Assembly: GCA_016745215.1 (NCBI GenBank)
Contig: CP050890.1
Span: 2,294,001 to 2,358,000 of the forward strand
Direction: 5' to 3'
Length of the DNA: 64,000 nucleotides
Source: Thiohalocapsa sp. PB-PSB1
GTDB lineage: Bacteria > Pseudomonadota > Gammaproteobacteria > Chromatiales > Chromatiaceae
Shown: piece after piece, positions 43,122-52,393 of the stretch
How the letters are laid out: every line of letters begins with the position of its first letter
How positions within the stretch are numbered: the stretch's first letter is position 1
Program-made: the position numbers and the translations under genes
The notes under the pieces: model-generated
Databases searched by the model: none
What the model was told of the DNA's origin: nothing
The model's input: only the letters and a program-made list of their open reading frames with translations

Positions 43122-44263
43122 CAGCGATCCACCTCCGGTGGGCAAGCGTCGAGGGAGAACATGATCTGGGCTACATCTTCGATTCGGCAACCGATCGATA
43201 GTTTCTCCAACACCTGAACTGCATGCATTTGCGATGGTCCGCGCACATGGGTGCGATAGGGACGCTCGCCGCCATCCGAGACCACATACCAGGCCAATTC
43301 GCCCTTGGATGACTCCATGCGTACATAGGTGGAGCCGGCGGGCACATTCCAGGCCAGCGGGTTGGGAATCGGGCAGCGGATCGGGCCGGGTATCGATGGC
43401 AGTCGGGCCAATACCTGGCGGATAATCTTGATGCTCTCGAACAGTTCTTTACGCCGTACCAGGGCTCGCGACCAGGCATCTCCGCCGTCTTCGGTCGGGA
43501 TGTCGAAATCGAGCTGGTCGTATACAAGATAGGGATCATCGCGGCGCACATCGAAGGCCAGGCCGGTGGCGCGTAGATTCGGTCCGGTCACGGCCCAATC
43601 CAGCGCCTGCTCCTGACTGATGATGCCGACGCCGCGGGCGCGCTTGACGAAGACCAGATTCCGGAACATCAGGTTGTCATAGTCCGGAAGTCGGGATTCC
43701 AGATAGTCCAATGTATTAGAGACGCGTTCGATGAAGCCGGGGGGAATATCGCGACGTACGCCGCCTGGAATATTATAGATGTGATATACGCGTCCGCCGC
43801 ACAGTTCTTCGAACAGGTCGAGGATTAGATCGCGGTCGGCTATGCCCCAAAACATCGGCGTGTACATGCCGGTAGTGGCCGCGTGGCCGCCGAAGGTGAA
43901 CAGGTGAGCTGCAAGCCGCGACAGTTCCGATTGCAACACGCGCAGCCATTGCGCCCGTTGCGGCACTTGCAGGCCGCACAGATCCTCCACCGCCAGGCTG
44001 TAGCTGATCTCCATCGGAACTGGGTCTGGGACACAGATACGCGGTGTAATCGCCAGGTTCTGAATCCATAGCCGGCCTTCCATCAGTTTTTCGAAGCCGC
44101 GATGCAAATAGCCGGCGTCTGCGCGACCCTCGATCACCTTATCACCCTGCAATTTCAATTTGAAAGCGTAGTTGCCCTCGACGCCTGGGTGGTTTGGGCC
44201 GATATTGAGATGATACTCATTACTTGGCGGGTGGCGCCGTGCCTCGTAGTTTTCGGGTCTCAT
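43121..44263 (-). CDS. NuoD/MbxL-like large subunit
   Basis: A 380-residue protein of the complex I 49-kDa / hydrogenase large-subunit family. Conserved: NIGPNHPGVEGN, GRADAGYLHRGFEKLMEGR, the region RIC77VPDPVPMEISY and the C-terminal SLDAC374PPEVDR. In NiFe hydrogenases these two places hold CxxC pairs; here one Cys of each survives, so NiFe cannot be bound in the usual way. In Mbx/Mbs and complex I the site binds quinone or sulfur substrate instead. Overlaps the neighbours at both ends (TGATG). Cytoplasmic peripheral arm subunit. Confidence 0.9.
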   Translation of the reverse strand: MRPENYEARRHPPSNEYHLNIGPNHPGVEGNYAFKLKLQGDKVIEGRADAGYLHRGFEKLMEGRLWIQNLAITPRICVPDPVPMEISYSLAVEDLCGLQVPQRAQWLRVLQSELSRLAAHLFTFGGHAATTGMYTPMFWGIADRDLILDLFEELCGGRVYHIYNIPGGVRRDIPPGFIERVSNTLDYLESRLPDYDNLMFRNLVFVKRARGVGIISQEQALDWAVTGPNLRATGLAFDVRRDDPYLVYDQLDFDIPTEDGGDAWSRALVRRKELFESIKIIRQVLARLPSIPGPIRCPIPNPLAWNVPAGSTYVRMESSKGELAWYVVSDGGERPYRTHVRGPSQMHAVQVLEKLSIGCRIEDVAQIMFSLDACPPEVDR

Positions 44264-44913
44264 CAGCTGCTCTCTGTTGGGCTACCATCCGCGCCGTCAC
44301 CGGCCTGGTCTTGATTAATCGCTTTGCGTTCCTGATGCTGCAGATCGCGGCGGCTGAAGCGTTGCTCGTCGGGCCGAACCGCAATGCCGCCGCCGTTGGC
44401 AACGATGTCGCGTAACCAATCCGGTTGGTAGTCCTGAAAATCGAAGTGGTCGTTCACCCAGGCCTCGGAGTCGAAGTCCCTGCGCATCGGTGGCGGGCCG
44501 TCCCATTCGGTCAGAATAAACTTGGACATGTCCGGGCTGCCTTCGAAATAGATACCGAACATTTCGTGAATGTCACGCTCGAAGAAGGCGGCTGGCGTGT
44601 AGATGTCGTAGACCGAGATGTACACCCCGGGGTCGCGCGCAATCCGGGTATGCGCCGACACCAGCGATTGCATTTCATAGGACCAGACATGGTAGACCAG
44701 CTCGAATTGGTTGTCGTTCGGCCAGTCCACACAGCTGATGGCAGACAGATGTACGTAGGACGCTCGCCCGCGCAGCAGTTCCAACAGCGCGGGCAACGCG
44801 TCGGCCTCGATGTCCACACGCAATCTCCGGCTCGATTTTCGACGCACTTCGATGCCTTCCAGCTCGGTGAGCAGGTGGTCGAGCCAGTTGGAAAGTTCTT
44901 TGCTTTCGCTCAT
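44263..44913 (-). CDS. NuoC/MbxK-like subunit
   Basis: A 216-residue protein (MSESKELSNWLDHLL) of the 30-kDa complex I subunit family. The signature ERDIHEMFGIYFEGSPDM followed by LTEWDGPPPMRRDF matches the family (ERExxDMFGIxFxGHPDLRRIL). A short polar tail follows. The ATG at 44913-44911 is chosen because the upstream open part is not similar to the family. No cofactor is bound; it packs against the NuoD subunit. The gene lies between nuoB-like and nuoD-like genes as in Mbx operons, not fused to either. Confidence 0.9.
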   Translation of the reverse strand: MSESKELSNWLDHLLTELEGIEVRRKSSRRLRVDIEADALPALLELLRGRASYVHLSAISCVDWPNDNQFELVYHVWSYEMQSLVSAHTRIARDPGVYISVYDIYTPAAFFERDIHEMFGIYFEGSPDMSKFILTEWDGPPPMRRDFDSEAWVNDHFDFQDYQPDWLRDIVANGGGIAVRPDEQRFSRRDLQHQERKAINQDQAGDGADGSPTESS

Positions 44914-44964
44914 GCGCTTGAGCCTATGATGTGGGTTAATTGGAAATTGGCCAAGCATCCATGA

Positions 44965-45702
44965 TTAGGATTTGATCTGTTCCAGCTGGTCGATGGACAG
45001 TTCGATGGTAAGCGCCTCCAACGGCCTCTGATGCTGTTCCAGCAAGGCCGTGTGCTCGCCTCGTGTGTGTTCGCCGATCTGGCCGTAATATTCGGCCTCG
45101 CTGATGATATCTGTTGGTGTCTGCCAATGCTCGCCAAACAGCCGCTGCTGGTTGCCGAGGTAGTAGTCGTAATGACGGTAGTATTCCTGCCAAGCATTGG
45201 CCTGGCCATTTTTGATATTTTCAATCAATCCGCGCAATCCGGCGATGACTGCCTCCGGGCGCGGCATGCAGCCGGCGATGTACATGTCCACTGGCAGGTA
45301 GTCGTTGAGCTTTTTTGCCGTGGCATAGCTTTGCCAATACATGCCGCCGTTGACGGTGCAGGAGCAGATGCCGATCACATATTTAGGCGCGGCCATTTGT
45401 TCGTAGGTCAGGATCACGCGCTTGAGTGTCTTCACCGAAACATAGCCTGTCACCAGCAGGATATCGGCCTGGCGTGGGGTGACCATGGGTTGGATACCCA
45501 GGCGCTCCATGTCGAAGCGCGAGGTCATTGCCGGCGGCAGTTCCACCGCGCCGCAGCCGGTGCAGTAGTGCAACATGAACAGTGAGCGCGATTGGGCAAA
45601 TGCGATCAACTCGTCGAACACATTGGCCAGCGGATTGGTGCGTTTGGCCGGCGTTACCGGGAGCGGGTCACCGGGCCTGGCGATGTGTTTGGTATCAGTC
45701 AT
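44965..45702 (-). CDS. NuoB/MbxJ-like Fe-S subunit
   Basis: A 245-residue protein of the PSST/hydrogenase small-subunit family, carrying the N2-type 4Fe-4S cluster. Ligands: Cys47 and Cys50 in YCTGCGAVELPPA, Cys115 in GICSCTVNGGMY and Cys145 in GCMPRPEAV. The CxxC spacing is the hydrogenase/Mbh type, not the CC pair of true complex I. A C-terminal extension of about 70 residues with charged helices has no clear counterpart. Electrons would move from the polyferredoxin to this cluster and then to the NuoD-like site. Confidence 0.9.
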   Translation of the reverse strand: MTDTKHIARPGDPLPVTPAKRTNPLANVFDELIAFAQSRSLFMLHYCTGCGAVELPPAMTSRFDMERLGIQPMVTPRQADILLVTGYVSVKTLKRVILTYEQMAAPKYVIGICSCTVNGGMYWQSYATAKKLNDYLPVDMYIAGCMPRPEAVIAGLRGLIENIKNGQANAWQEYYRHYDYYLGNQQRLFGEHWQTPTDIISEAEYYGQIGEHTRGEHTALLEQHQRPLEALTIELSIDQLEQIKS

Positions 45703-45811
45703 ATGGATTCTCTGTGGGGAGAGCCGAGGGTCTGTAAGAACTGGCCGATTTCAGGCATTCATTCTGGGAATTGATTCCAGCAGGAGATTCGGGTTGCGGG
45801 CTCGTTCGCTG

Positions 45812-46720
45812 TCAGGTCGTCAGGAAGGCCAATCCCAGTAAACCGATCATGCCTGGCCATGTCCACAGGATGCGTACCAGGTCTTCGGTGCGGTAGCGCG
45901 GGAACAGATAAGCAATGGACATCGGGATTGCAACCACGGCAAAGATCTTGAATAGGAATGTAACCCAGTTCTCGCCGCCGCCGAGGAATAAGGTGGTGTA
46001 GAGCACGCTGGCGGTGTAGAGCTGGAAACACTGCATGATAAACAAGCCACCGAGGAACTTGCCGCTCATCTCCACCATCGGCCCAGTGGCGATTTCGGCC
46101 GGGGCGACATAGATCTCGAAGGGCTGTTTACCAAGCATACCCTGTAATGCGATCAGTCCAGCCAGGGCCAGCAAGGGGGATTGTACGATGCCCCAGGCTG
46201 CAACTCCGCCGGCCTGTTGCTGGGCGATGATGTCCACCAGGTTGGTGGTGCCATAGAGGTAGGCGACGCCGAAAGCGACGATGACGAACGGGATGTCATA
46301 GGCCAGCATCGCGGTCAGCGCGCGCGAGATGCCGATGGAGCCGTTCGGGTTGGCGCATTGGCCGACGCCCAGCGCAAGCCCTAGGGAAGGGATCATGGTG
46401 ATGTACAGCAACGCGATCAGTCCGCCTTTTTCGGCAATGCCGTTCATGCCCGGGACCGGCAATAAGGTCTCGGCTGCGACGTATCCGCCGATGGCCATCA
46501 CGATGCCGATTTCGTGGATCAGTCCATGCGAGATCTGGGTCTGCTTGCTGTGCAGCTTGACGATATCATAGAGCGGCTGCAGCAGCGGCGGGCCAACCCG
46601 GCGCTGCAATTTGGCGCCGATCTTGCGCATCATCAGCACCATCGCCATGCCGACGATGAATGCGATCAGCGGCATTAGGGTCAATTCGATCAGGATTTCG
46701 TGCCAGTACATAGGGGTCAT
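45812..46720 (-). CDS. NuoH/MbxM-like membrane subunit
   Basis: A 302-residue membrane protein with about eight helices, of the complex I subunit 1 family that joins the peripheral and membrane arms. Conserved parts: KLQRRVGPPLLQPLYDIVKL near residues 38-57, and the Glu-rich loop around EIYVAPAEIATGPMVEMSG (about 204-222). MTPMYWHE has two possible starts nine bases apart. It is shorter than true NuoH (~325), closer to MbhM or MbxM. The gap to the next gene (109 bp) is the largest before the peripheral-arm genes. Confidence 0.9.
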   Translation of the reverse strand: MTPMYWHEILIELTLMPLIAFIVGMAMVLMMRKIGAKLQRRVGPPLLQPLYDIVKLHSKQTQISHGLIHEIGIVMAIGGYVAAETLLPVPGMNGIAEKGGLIALLYITMIPSLGLALGVGQCANPNGSIGISRALTAMLAYDIPFVIVAFGVAYLYGTTNLVDIIAQQQAGGVAAWGIVQSPLLALAGLIALQGMLGKQPFEIYVAPAEIATGPMVEMSGKFLGGLFIMQCFQLYTASVLYTTLFLGGGENWVTFLFKIFAVVAIPMSIAYLFPRYRTEDLVRILWTWPGMIGLLGLAFLTT

Positions 46721-46808
46721 CTCTAGCTAACCAGCCACGGTGAACGGTGCCGGTTGCACATTGGGGGGGCAAAAATTTGAGATCGATCTCGTGCAATGCG
46801 ATGCCTGT

Positions 46809-48749
46809 TTATCCTTGCCAGGTCATTGCCCATGCCAAGGTCACCGCGGCCGCGATGAGAACGAACAACATCGGTTGCGCCGTGCGGTACAGACCGTTGA
46901 TACCGAAGGAAAGCATGTCCACGGCGGATGAGATCGCGCTTTCCAACCGGGCGAAGGCGCCGCGATACCAGCCGCCGATCAGGTGCATCAGGCCGGCGTA
47001 GAAGTTATCGCTGTATTGATAGCGCACATCGGCCGTCAGAAAATGACCGCCGGCATAGTTATCCAGCTGATGCACGCGCCGAGATTTGCCGCCGAAGCCG
47101 AAGAAGACCAGCGCCCCGACGCCGAAACCGGCAAACAGCACCCCGACCAGCCAGATCATGTCGATATTGCCCTGCGGGCTCTCGATGCCGCCCAGGTGAT
47201 AAGTCACCGGCGGCAGGTCGATGGATTGCTGTACTGCGGCCACCCAGCTCAGTGCCGGACCTGGGAAAACCCCGGCTACGAAGATGACCGCGGACAGTGC
47301 GAGCATCGGCGCCAGCATGCTGATCGGTGCCTCGCGCACCTGTTCATGTTCAATACGCAATTGGCCTAGAAACATGTTATGGATTAGTTTATAGACCGAC
47401 AGGATGGTTCCGAGCGTACCAAACACGGCGGCGATGAACAGCAACGGCATTTCCTCGGCGATCAGCGAACGATAGACGAGCCATTTGGACACAAAACCGG
47501 CCATAGGTGGCAATCCGGCCAGGCTGATGATGCCGATCAGCAGCACGACGAAGGACAACGGCATGCGCGTGAACAAGCCGCCCAGCTTGTTCAAATCCGA
47601 GGTGCCGGTGCGATACATGACAGCAAACACCGTCATCAACAGCGCCGCCTGGGTCATGGCATAGTTGAATACATGCAGCAGACCGCCGGCACTGCCGTTG
47701 GCGCTGCCGACCAGAATGCCAAGCAACATGTAACCGCCCTGGCCGATGCCGTGCCAGGCCAGCAGGTAGCGGGCATCGTGTTGTTGCAATGCGGTGTAAG
47801 TGGGGAAGATGATGGTGAAGGCCGCGATCCAGCAGAGCAGGTCGCGAGTGCTCATCAAGGTGTAGGGGATTTCCATCTGCACCAGGCGGCCCAAGCCGAT
47901 CATACCGACGAACACGACGATGATGGCGTACAGCCCCATGCGCGCGGATATGGCTCCAAGGAAGGCCGAACCCGGACCTGGTGTTTCGGCATAGGCCGCC
48001 GCCTGCCATAGGTGGAAGGGGATCAGACCCATCTTCACGGCAAAGCCGCTACCGAGCAATGCAATTAGGGTCCAAATTTGGCCATTGCTCAGGTCCGGCA
48101 GCACGACCAGCACCTCAGCGTACTGCAATGAGCCGGCCTCGCCATAGAGCAGCATCAATGCACCAAGAATGGCCATGGCGCCGGTGAAAGCATAGGCGAG
48201 GTAACGCAAGGCCGCGTCGACCGCCAGACCGCCGGCAACCACCATCAGCAGGAAACTGGACCAGCTGACCAGCTCCCAGCCGATGAACAACGACAGGAAG
48301 TCCGCGCTGCCGAGCAGCAGTAACATGGTAAAAACATTCGTCGCCAGCGCAACATGGAAGGCACGCAGATTGCCGCCGTCGCTTTTATAGACGCGTTGCC
48401 AGGAGCCGCCCGCGTACCAGGCACTGGTGAAGCCGGCGCCGATGCTGATCATGGCAAAAAACCAGGACAGCGCGTCATAGCGCCAGCCGATTTGTTGGCC
48501 AAGGATCGTCAAAGACAGATCCGCGGTCATCGGCTCGCCGAGCAACGTGTTGGTTGTTAGCAACAGCCAGAACTGGACGCCATAGCCAATGGTGAGCAAT
48601 GGCCCCGCGATGCGCCAGCGACCGAGCAGCAATGCCAGCAGCAGGGTCGCGGCAGAGGCTAGAAACAGCAGATCCAGCGGCGTCAGCGAGCCCAGCCAAT
48701 CGATTGCGGTTCGAACAAAATCCGTCGCGGGGAGAAAGCGCTGCGACAT
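46809..48749 (-). CDS. Antiporter-like subunit (NuoL/MbxH' type)
   Basis: A 646-residue protein starting MSQRFLPATDFVRTA with GGAG upstream, with about 14 or more helices of the proton-conducting antiporter family. Conserved Glu in LFIGWELVSWSSF, Lys in GSGFAVKMGLIPFHLW, and Lys in PPMAGFVSKWLVYRS. A C-terminal extension (from about residue 500) with extra helices is like NuoL or the second antiporter of Mbx. Its presence beside a separate MrpD-like subunit gives two antiporter modules, as in Mbx/Mbs (H and H'). Confidence 0.9.
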   Translation of the reverse strand: MSQRFLPATDFVRTAIDWLGSLTPLDLLFLASAATLLLALLLGRWRIAGPLLTIGYGVQFWLLLTTNTLLGEPMTADLSLTILGQQIGWRYDALSWFFAMISIGAGFTSAWYAGGSWQRVYKSDGGNLRAFHVALATNVFTMLLLLGSADFLSLFIGWELVSWSSFLLMVVAGGLAVDAALRYLAYAFTGAMAILGALMLLYGEAGSLQYAEVLVVLPDLSNGQIWTLIALLGSGFAVKMGLIPFHLWQAAAYAETPGPGSAFLGAISARMGLYAIIVVFVGMIGLGRLVQMEIPYTLMSTRDLLCWIAAFTIIFPTYTALQQHDARYLLAWHGIGQGGYMLLGILVGSANGSAGGLLHVFNYAMTQAALLMTVFAVMYRTGTSDLNKLGGLFTRMPLSFVVLLIGIISLAGLPPMAGFVSKWLVYRSLIAEEMPLLFIAAVFGTLGTILSVYKLIHNMFLGQLRIEHEQVREAPISMLAPMLALSAVIFVAGVFPGPALSWVAAVQQSIDLPPVTYHLGGIESPQGNIDMIWLVGVLFAGFGVGALVFFGFGGKSRRVHQLDNYAGGHFLTADVRYQYSDNFYAGLMHLIGGWYRGAFARLESAISSAVDMLSFGINGLYRTAQPMLFVLIAAAVTLAWAMTWQG

Positions 48750-48902
48750 GCGGGGTGACTCCAGTTTGAAATACAAAAAACTTTATCGGATGTGGTGGCG
48801 ATACAGAACCGATTTAGAGTTCAGGAAGACAGCATCATCATAATTACGGGCAACCTCAGCCTGGCTCGGGATGGGTACTGCACTGCCAATACCACAGGTT
48901 TG

Positions 48903-50405
48903 TCAGGGCATGCGCGCGATGGCCGAAGGAAACTGTGTCTCGATATAGCCGGCGACATCCGCGGTCTGCTCGGCTATTGTGCCGAGCATGGCGGCGAGTG
49001 GGTTGATGGCGAAGGTTGCGGTGATCAGCATGAGGCCGAACACCGCCGCGATCGCAACGTCCAGGCGCGCCGGGCGCGGTGGTGAGCGCCCGGCTTCGGC
49101 GGGCTGATACAGTCGCATTGCGACCCGGAAGAGATAATTGGCCTCCACCGCGGTGGCCAGCAGGATGATCAGCAACGCCGTCATTGCCATCGGTTGGCCC
49201 AGTTGCACCCCGGATTCAGCCAGACCGGCCAGCACCAGCAACTTGATCCAGAAGCCAGGCAGAGGCGGAACCCCGACCAGGGACAGCGCGAACAGCACAA
49301 AGAGTGCCGAGGCCACCGGCGCTGACCTGGCTGAACCGGCCAGGGCCGCGAGGGAACCGCCCCAGCGCGTTGCCAGCCCGAACAATGCGGATTTGATCAC
49401 CAGATGATGCAATGCCACGGCCAGCCCGGCGAGAATGCCTGCTGGTCCCGGTAGCGAAAAGGCGATGAATACCACGCCGAGCTGGCCGAGGCTGGAGTAG
49501 GCTAGCATGCGCCGGAGGTCCTGTGCACGCCAGGCTCCCAATTCGCCGCTGATCACCCCGAGGGTACCAAGCGTCAGCATCAGCAAGTTGGCGCCCATGC
49601 CATCGAAGGCCAACACCAGCAGGCGCAACACCAGAATGACGGCCAGCTTGGATATCAAGCCGGCCAGCAATGCGGAGATGCGAGCCGGTGCGGTGGCATA
49701 GACTTCCGGCACCCAGGCATTGACCGGGAACAATTCACCCTTGACGCCGAAGCCGATCAATAACAGAGCAAAGGCGGCGAGACCGGTGGGGTTATGTAAT
49801 GTGGATGGCGCTAACTGTGCAATCTGTGCCAAATTCAGCGTGCCGGTCTGGGTGTAGACGATCGCGATGCCCACCAGCGCCAGCACCGAGCCGAATGCGG
49901 ACAACAGCAGATAACGTGCCGTGGCAATCTGTGCCGCACCGGTGCCCTGCAGTGCAACCAGGCCAAAGCTGGCCACCGCAGTGAGTTCGTAGAAAACGTA
50001 TAGGTTAAATAGATCGCCGGACAGCGCCAGACCGGTCGCCGCGGCAGCTAGCAACAGCATCACCGCATCGCGGCGCGCGGCATCTGGAGAGGGTTCGGCG
50101 CGTGACCAGAACAGCAGCGTGAAGAGCGGCACGGCGGTGGCGAACAACAGCGCAAGCTGATCGACATAAAACACCACGCCAAGGGGTGGCGCATACCCGC
50201 CGATGGCGACGACGAACGGCGCGGTGCCGAACTCGAGCCAGAGCGCGACCAGTAGGTAGGCGCAGGCGGCGAGCACGGCGGGGCCGATCAGCAGCGCCAG
50301 CGACTTGGATACACGTGCGGTGGGCTGCATCAAAAACGCGCCCAGCAACGGCAGAACCACCGCCAGCACGATCTGGTTGGGTGCGGGGTCGAAGGGCAGC
50401 ATCAT
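48903..50405 (-). CDS. MrpD/MbxH-like antiporter subunit
   Basis: A 500-residue membrane protein beginning MMLPFDPAPNQIVLAVVLPL, overlapping the upstream gene by the ATGATG/TGA junction. Family landmarks: LFNLYVFYELTAVASFGLVAL with the conserved Glu, GFGVKGELFPVNAWVPEVYA with Lys, and a second Lys in LPGFWIKLLVLAGL. Length fits MrpD (about 500). Ion specificity (Na+ or H+) cannot be decided from sequence alone. The open frame continues upstream through the mrpC gene in another frame and is not coding. Confidence 0.9.
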   Translation of the reverse strand: MMLPFDPAPNQIVLAVVLPLLGAFLMQPTARVSKSLALLIGPAVLAACAYLLVALWLEFGTAPFVVAIGGYAPPLGVVFYVDQLALLFATAVPLFTLLFWSRAEPSPDAARRDAVMLLLAAAATGLALSGDLFNLYVFYELTAVASFGLVALQGTGAAQIATARYLLLSAFGSVLALVGIAIVYTQTGTLNLAQIAQLAPSTLHNPTGLAAFALLLIGFGVKGELFPVNAWVPEVYATAPARISALLAGLISKLAVILVLRLLVLAFDGMGANLLMLTLGTLGVISGELGAWRAQDLRRMLAYSSLGQLGVVFIAFSLPGPAGILAGLAVALHHLVIKSALFGLATRWGGSLAALAGSARSAPVASALFVLFALSLVGVPPLPGFWIKLLVLAGLAESGVQLGQPMAMTALLIILLATAVEANYLFRVAMRLYQPAEAGRSPPRPARLDVAIAAVFGLMLITATFAINPLAAMLGTIAEQTADVAGYIETQFPSAIARMP

Positions 50406-50920
50406 GAGGCTGCATCCTCCGCCTGGCTCGTTGCTTGAGGAAATGATGGCCGTGTTGCCCCGGCTGCCGCGCGTGCTGGGATCGGTGGCGGCAGCGGGCG
50501 ACCGCCAGCCGGTTCCTCGAGGCTGCCTGGCGCGCGGATGCCGGCAGCCTTGGCCACATCGACCTCGAAGAATGCACGTAATTCGCGCACATCGAGCGTG
50601 CCATAGGTTTGGTGGATCTTCAGTAGAAGCGATACCGCCAGCGCTTGTATGCCGACACCGATCACGATGGCGGTCAGCACCAGCACTTGCGGAATCGGGT
50701 CCACCATCAGCGCCGGCGCCTCGTGCACGCCCAGGATGGGCGCCACCGCATCGGCACGATATCCGCTCAGCACCAGCAGCAAATTTGCACCAGCCTCGGC
50801 AATCGCCAGCGCCAGCACCATGCGAAACAGATTGTTGCTCATCGTCAGCCCGAGCCCGCCGATGCACAGCAGCCCGATGGCCCCGAGGTAGAGGATGGTC
50901 TCCAAGGAAAGCGATGCCAT
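50402..50920 (-). CDS. mnhC: MrpC/NuoK-like subunit
   Basis: A 172-residue protein starting MASLSLETILYLGAIGLLCI at ATG 50920. Three NuoK-type helices include MSNNLFRMVLALAIAEAGANLLL with the membrane Glu, and LVLTAIVIGVGIQALAVSLLL. The C-terminal ~55 residues are a Pro/Ala-rich polar tail longer than in most MrpC. Overlaps both neighbours by 1-4 bases. Confidence 0.9.
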   Translation of the reverse strand: MASLSLETILYLGAIGLLCIGGLGLTMSNNLFRMVLALAIAEAGANLLLVLSGYRADAVAPILGVHEAPALMVDPIPQVLVLTAIVIGVGIQALAVSLLLKIHQTYGTLDVRELRAFFEVDVAKAAGIRAPGSLEEPAGGRPLPPPIPARAAAGATRPSFPQATSQAEDAAS

Positions 50921-51660
50921 CAGTCGGTTGCCTCCTTGTCGGCAGGCTGTTCTGCCAGTTGTGTCATCAGGCCGGCCAGCTCCGCGCCCACTTTCAGGCC
51001 CACCGCCGACGATAACAATGGCAGGGTGCCGGCGGACAGCAATTCGCCGAGCACGCCCTGCCCGAGCATGGGCTTGAGGAAATCGCCAGTGTCCCAAAGT
51101 GCCCAGAGGCCGATGCCGATGAAAGCGGCGCCAGCCAGCCCTTCGAGGAAGGCGATGACACCATGATGCATGCCGCCGGAGCCATCTTCGCCTGGGCGCG
51201 CCAGCACCAATACGAAAAAAGCTGCCGCCAGAATGACGCCGCCCTGGAAGCCGCCGCCTGGGGTCAGATGTCCGTGTACGATGATGTACAGACCCACGAT
51301 GAGTAACAGCGGAAACAGCAGGTCGGCGCCGGTGCGCAGGATGAAGCCGCCGGGCGGATCGGCTGGCTGTTCATTATTGCGTCGGTGTTGACCCCTGTGT
51401 TGGCCCCGACCACCGACCAGCACCAGTCCGGCAGCGGTGGCAGCTGCGAACAGGACTGATAATTCGCCCAGGGTGTCGATGCCGCGATAGCCGAGCAGCA
51501 CTGCGGTGACGATGTTGGTGGCCCCGACCTCGGTCGGTGCCTCGGTCAGAATATCGCCACCGATCAGCATGGATGGATCGCCAAAGTTGAGTCCGGAGGC
51601 GATCACCAGCAGTAGAAACGCGAGTCCTGCCGCGAACACCAGCGAGGCGATATTACGCAT
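50920..51660 (-). CDS. mnhB: MbhE-MrpB fusion subunit
   Basis: A 246-residue protein combining an MbhE-like part (residues 1-85, with GATNIVTAVLLGYRGIDTLGE) and an MrpB domain (about 105-240, with FPLLLIVGLYIIVHGHLTPG and GGFQGGVILAAAFFVL). A charged, Gln/His/Arg-rich linker (QHRGQHRRNNEQ) joins them. In archaeal operons these are commonly two genes (E and F), so this is a fusion. Forms part of the Mrp-like ion-translocating arm. Confidence 0.88.
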   Translation of the reverse strand: MRNIASLVFAAGLAFLLLVIASGLNFGDPSMLIGGDILTEAPTEVGATNIVTAVLLGYRGIDTLGELSVLFAAATAAGLVLVGGRGQHRGQHRRNNEQPADPPGGFILRTGADLLFPLLLIVGLYIIVHGHLTPGGGFQGGVILAAAFFVLVLARPGEDGSGGMHHGVIAFLEGLAGAAFIGIGLWALWDTGDFLKPMLGQGVLGELLSAGTLPLLSSAVGLKVGAELAGLMTQLAEQPADKEATD

Positions 51661-52048
51661 CTTGTTTACCTCCTTGGTTGTCCATCGGTTTGCGCCGGTC
51701 TGGATTCTGTTGCGCTGGGCTGGTCGGGGGGCTGGTCTGGGGGCTGGTCTGGGGGCTGATAAGGGGGGCGGGTTGCGCGTCGTCGGCAGTCCGTTCCAGG
51801 CGCCACAGGCCGAGCCGGCGCAGCCCTAGGGCCAGCACTACGCCGGACAGCCCAGTGCCCACCGCGGCCTCGGTCATTGCGACGTCCGGCGCGTGCAACA
51901 GTACGAACAGCACCGCTACGCCCAGCGAGACAACGCCGGAGACGGCCACGGCGCCAATCATGTTCGGTAGTGTCAGCACCAGTACCGCCGACACCAGGAT
52001 CATGACGACGACCAACAACGCGAACCAGGTTACGACATCTGCCTGCAT
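51653..52048 (-). CDS. MbhD/MrpA C-terminal-like subunit
   Basis: A 131-residue protein with three helices of the DUF4040/MbhD family (NuoJ-like), with VLLHAPDVAMTEAAVGTGLS, the conserved motif of that group. The C-terminal 45 residues are polar and contain a repeat, SPQTSPQTSPPTSP, encoded by 12-bp DNA repeats (51718-51753). It overlaps the next gene by 8 bp. Not a full-length MrpA: the antiporter part of MrpA is supplied by the separate 46809-48749 gene. Confidence 0.88.
   Translation of the reverse strand: MQADVVTWFALLVVVMILVSAVLVLTLPNMIGAVAVSGVVSLGVAVLFVLLHAPDVAMTEAAVGTGLSGVVLALGLRRLGLWRLERTADDAQPAPLISPQTSPQTSPPTSPAQQNPDRRKPMDNQGGKQDA
51718..51753. repeat. 12-bp tandem repeat inside the MbhD-like gene
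   Basis: Three units of GGCTGGTCTGGG (the first, 51718-51729, with one change), followed by a degenerate fourth. In frame, so copy-number change alters only the length of the T-S-P-Q tail. Confidence 0.85.
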
Positions 52049-52054
52049 TGCCTG

Positions 52055-52393
52055 TTACTCCGATTTGGGTTCAAGTTTTGGTGGATCGGCTGCATCGGGC
52101 GCGTCGGCATCCAACCGCCAGGGGCGCACGCCGGCGATGTACACCGCGCGTGCGATGGTGGAACTGCCCACTGGGCTAGTAAACAGTATGAAGCCGATGA
52201 TGCACAGCACTTTCGCCCACCAATCCGGATACAATAATGCGATACCAAATAGGAACGACACCGATCCCAGCGTAACCGACTTGGTTCCCGCTTGGATACG
52301 GTTGTACACGTCCGGCATTCGGACCAGTCCGAGAGCACCAAGCAGCAAAAAGCCGGCTCCCAGCAACAGGAATAGGTCGGCGACCCATCTCAT
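52055..52393 (-). CDS. mnhG: MrpG/MbxC-like subunit
   Basis: A 112-residue protein with three helices. FLLLGALGLVRMPDVYNRIQAGTKSVTLG is represented here by its parts LGLVRMPDVYNRIQ and GTKSVTLGSVSF, the hallmark of MrpG. A polar Asp/Pro-rich tail follows. Its start overlaps the mnhF-like stop by 4 bp, and it ends six bases before the start of the MbhD-like gene. Confidence 0.92.
   Translation of the reverse strand: MRWVADLFLLLGAGFLLLGALGLVRMPDVYNRIQAGTKSVTLGSVSFLFGIALLYPDWWAKVLCIIGFILFTSPVGSSTIARAVYIAGVRPWRLDADAPDAADPPKLEPKSE

Noticed and set aside
43121..45702. NiFe hydrogenase (formate hydrogenlyase type)
   Set aside because: The large subunit lacks both CxxC nickel-binding pairs and no hydrogenase maturation genes are nearby.
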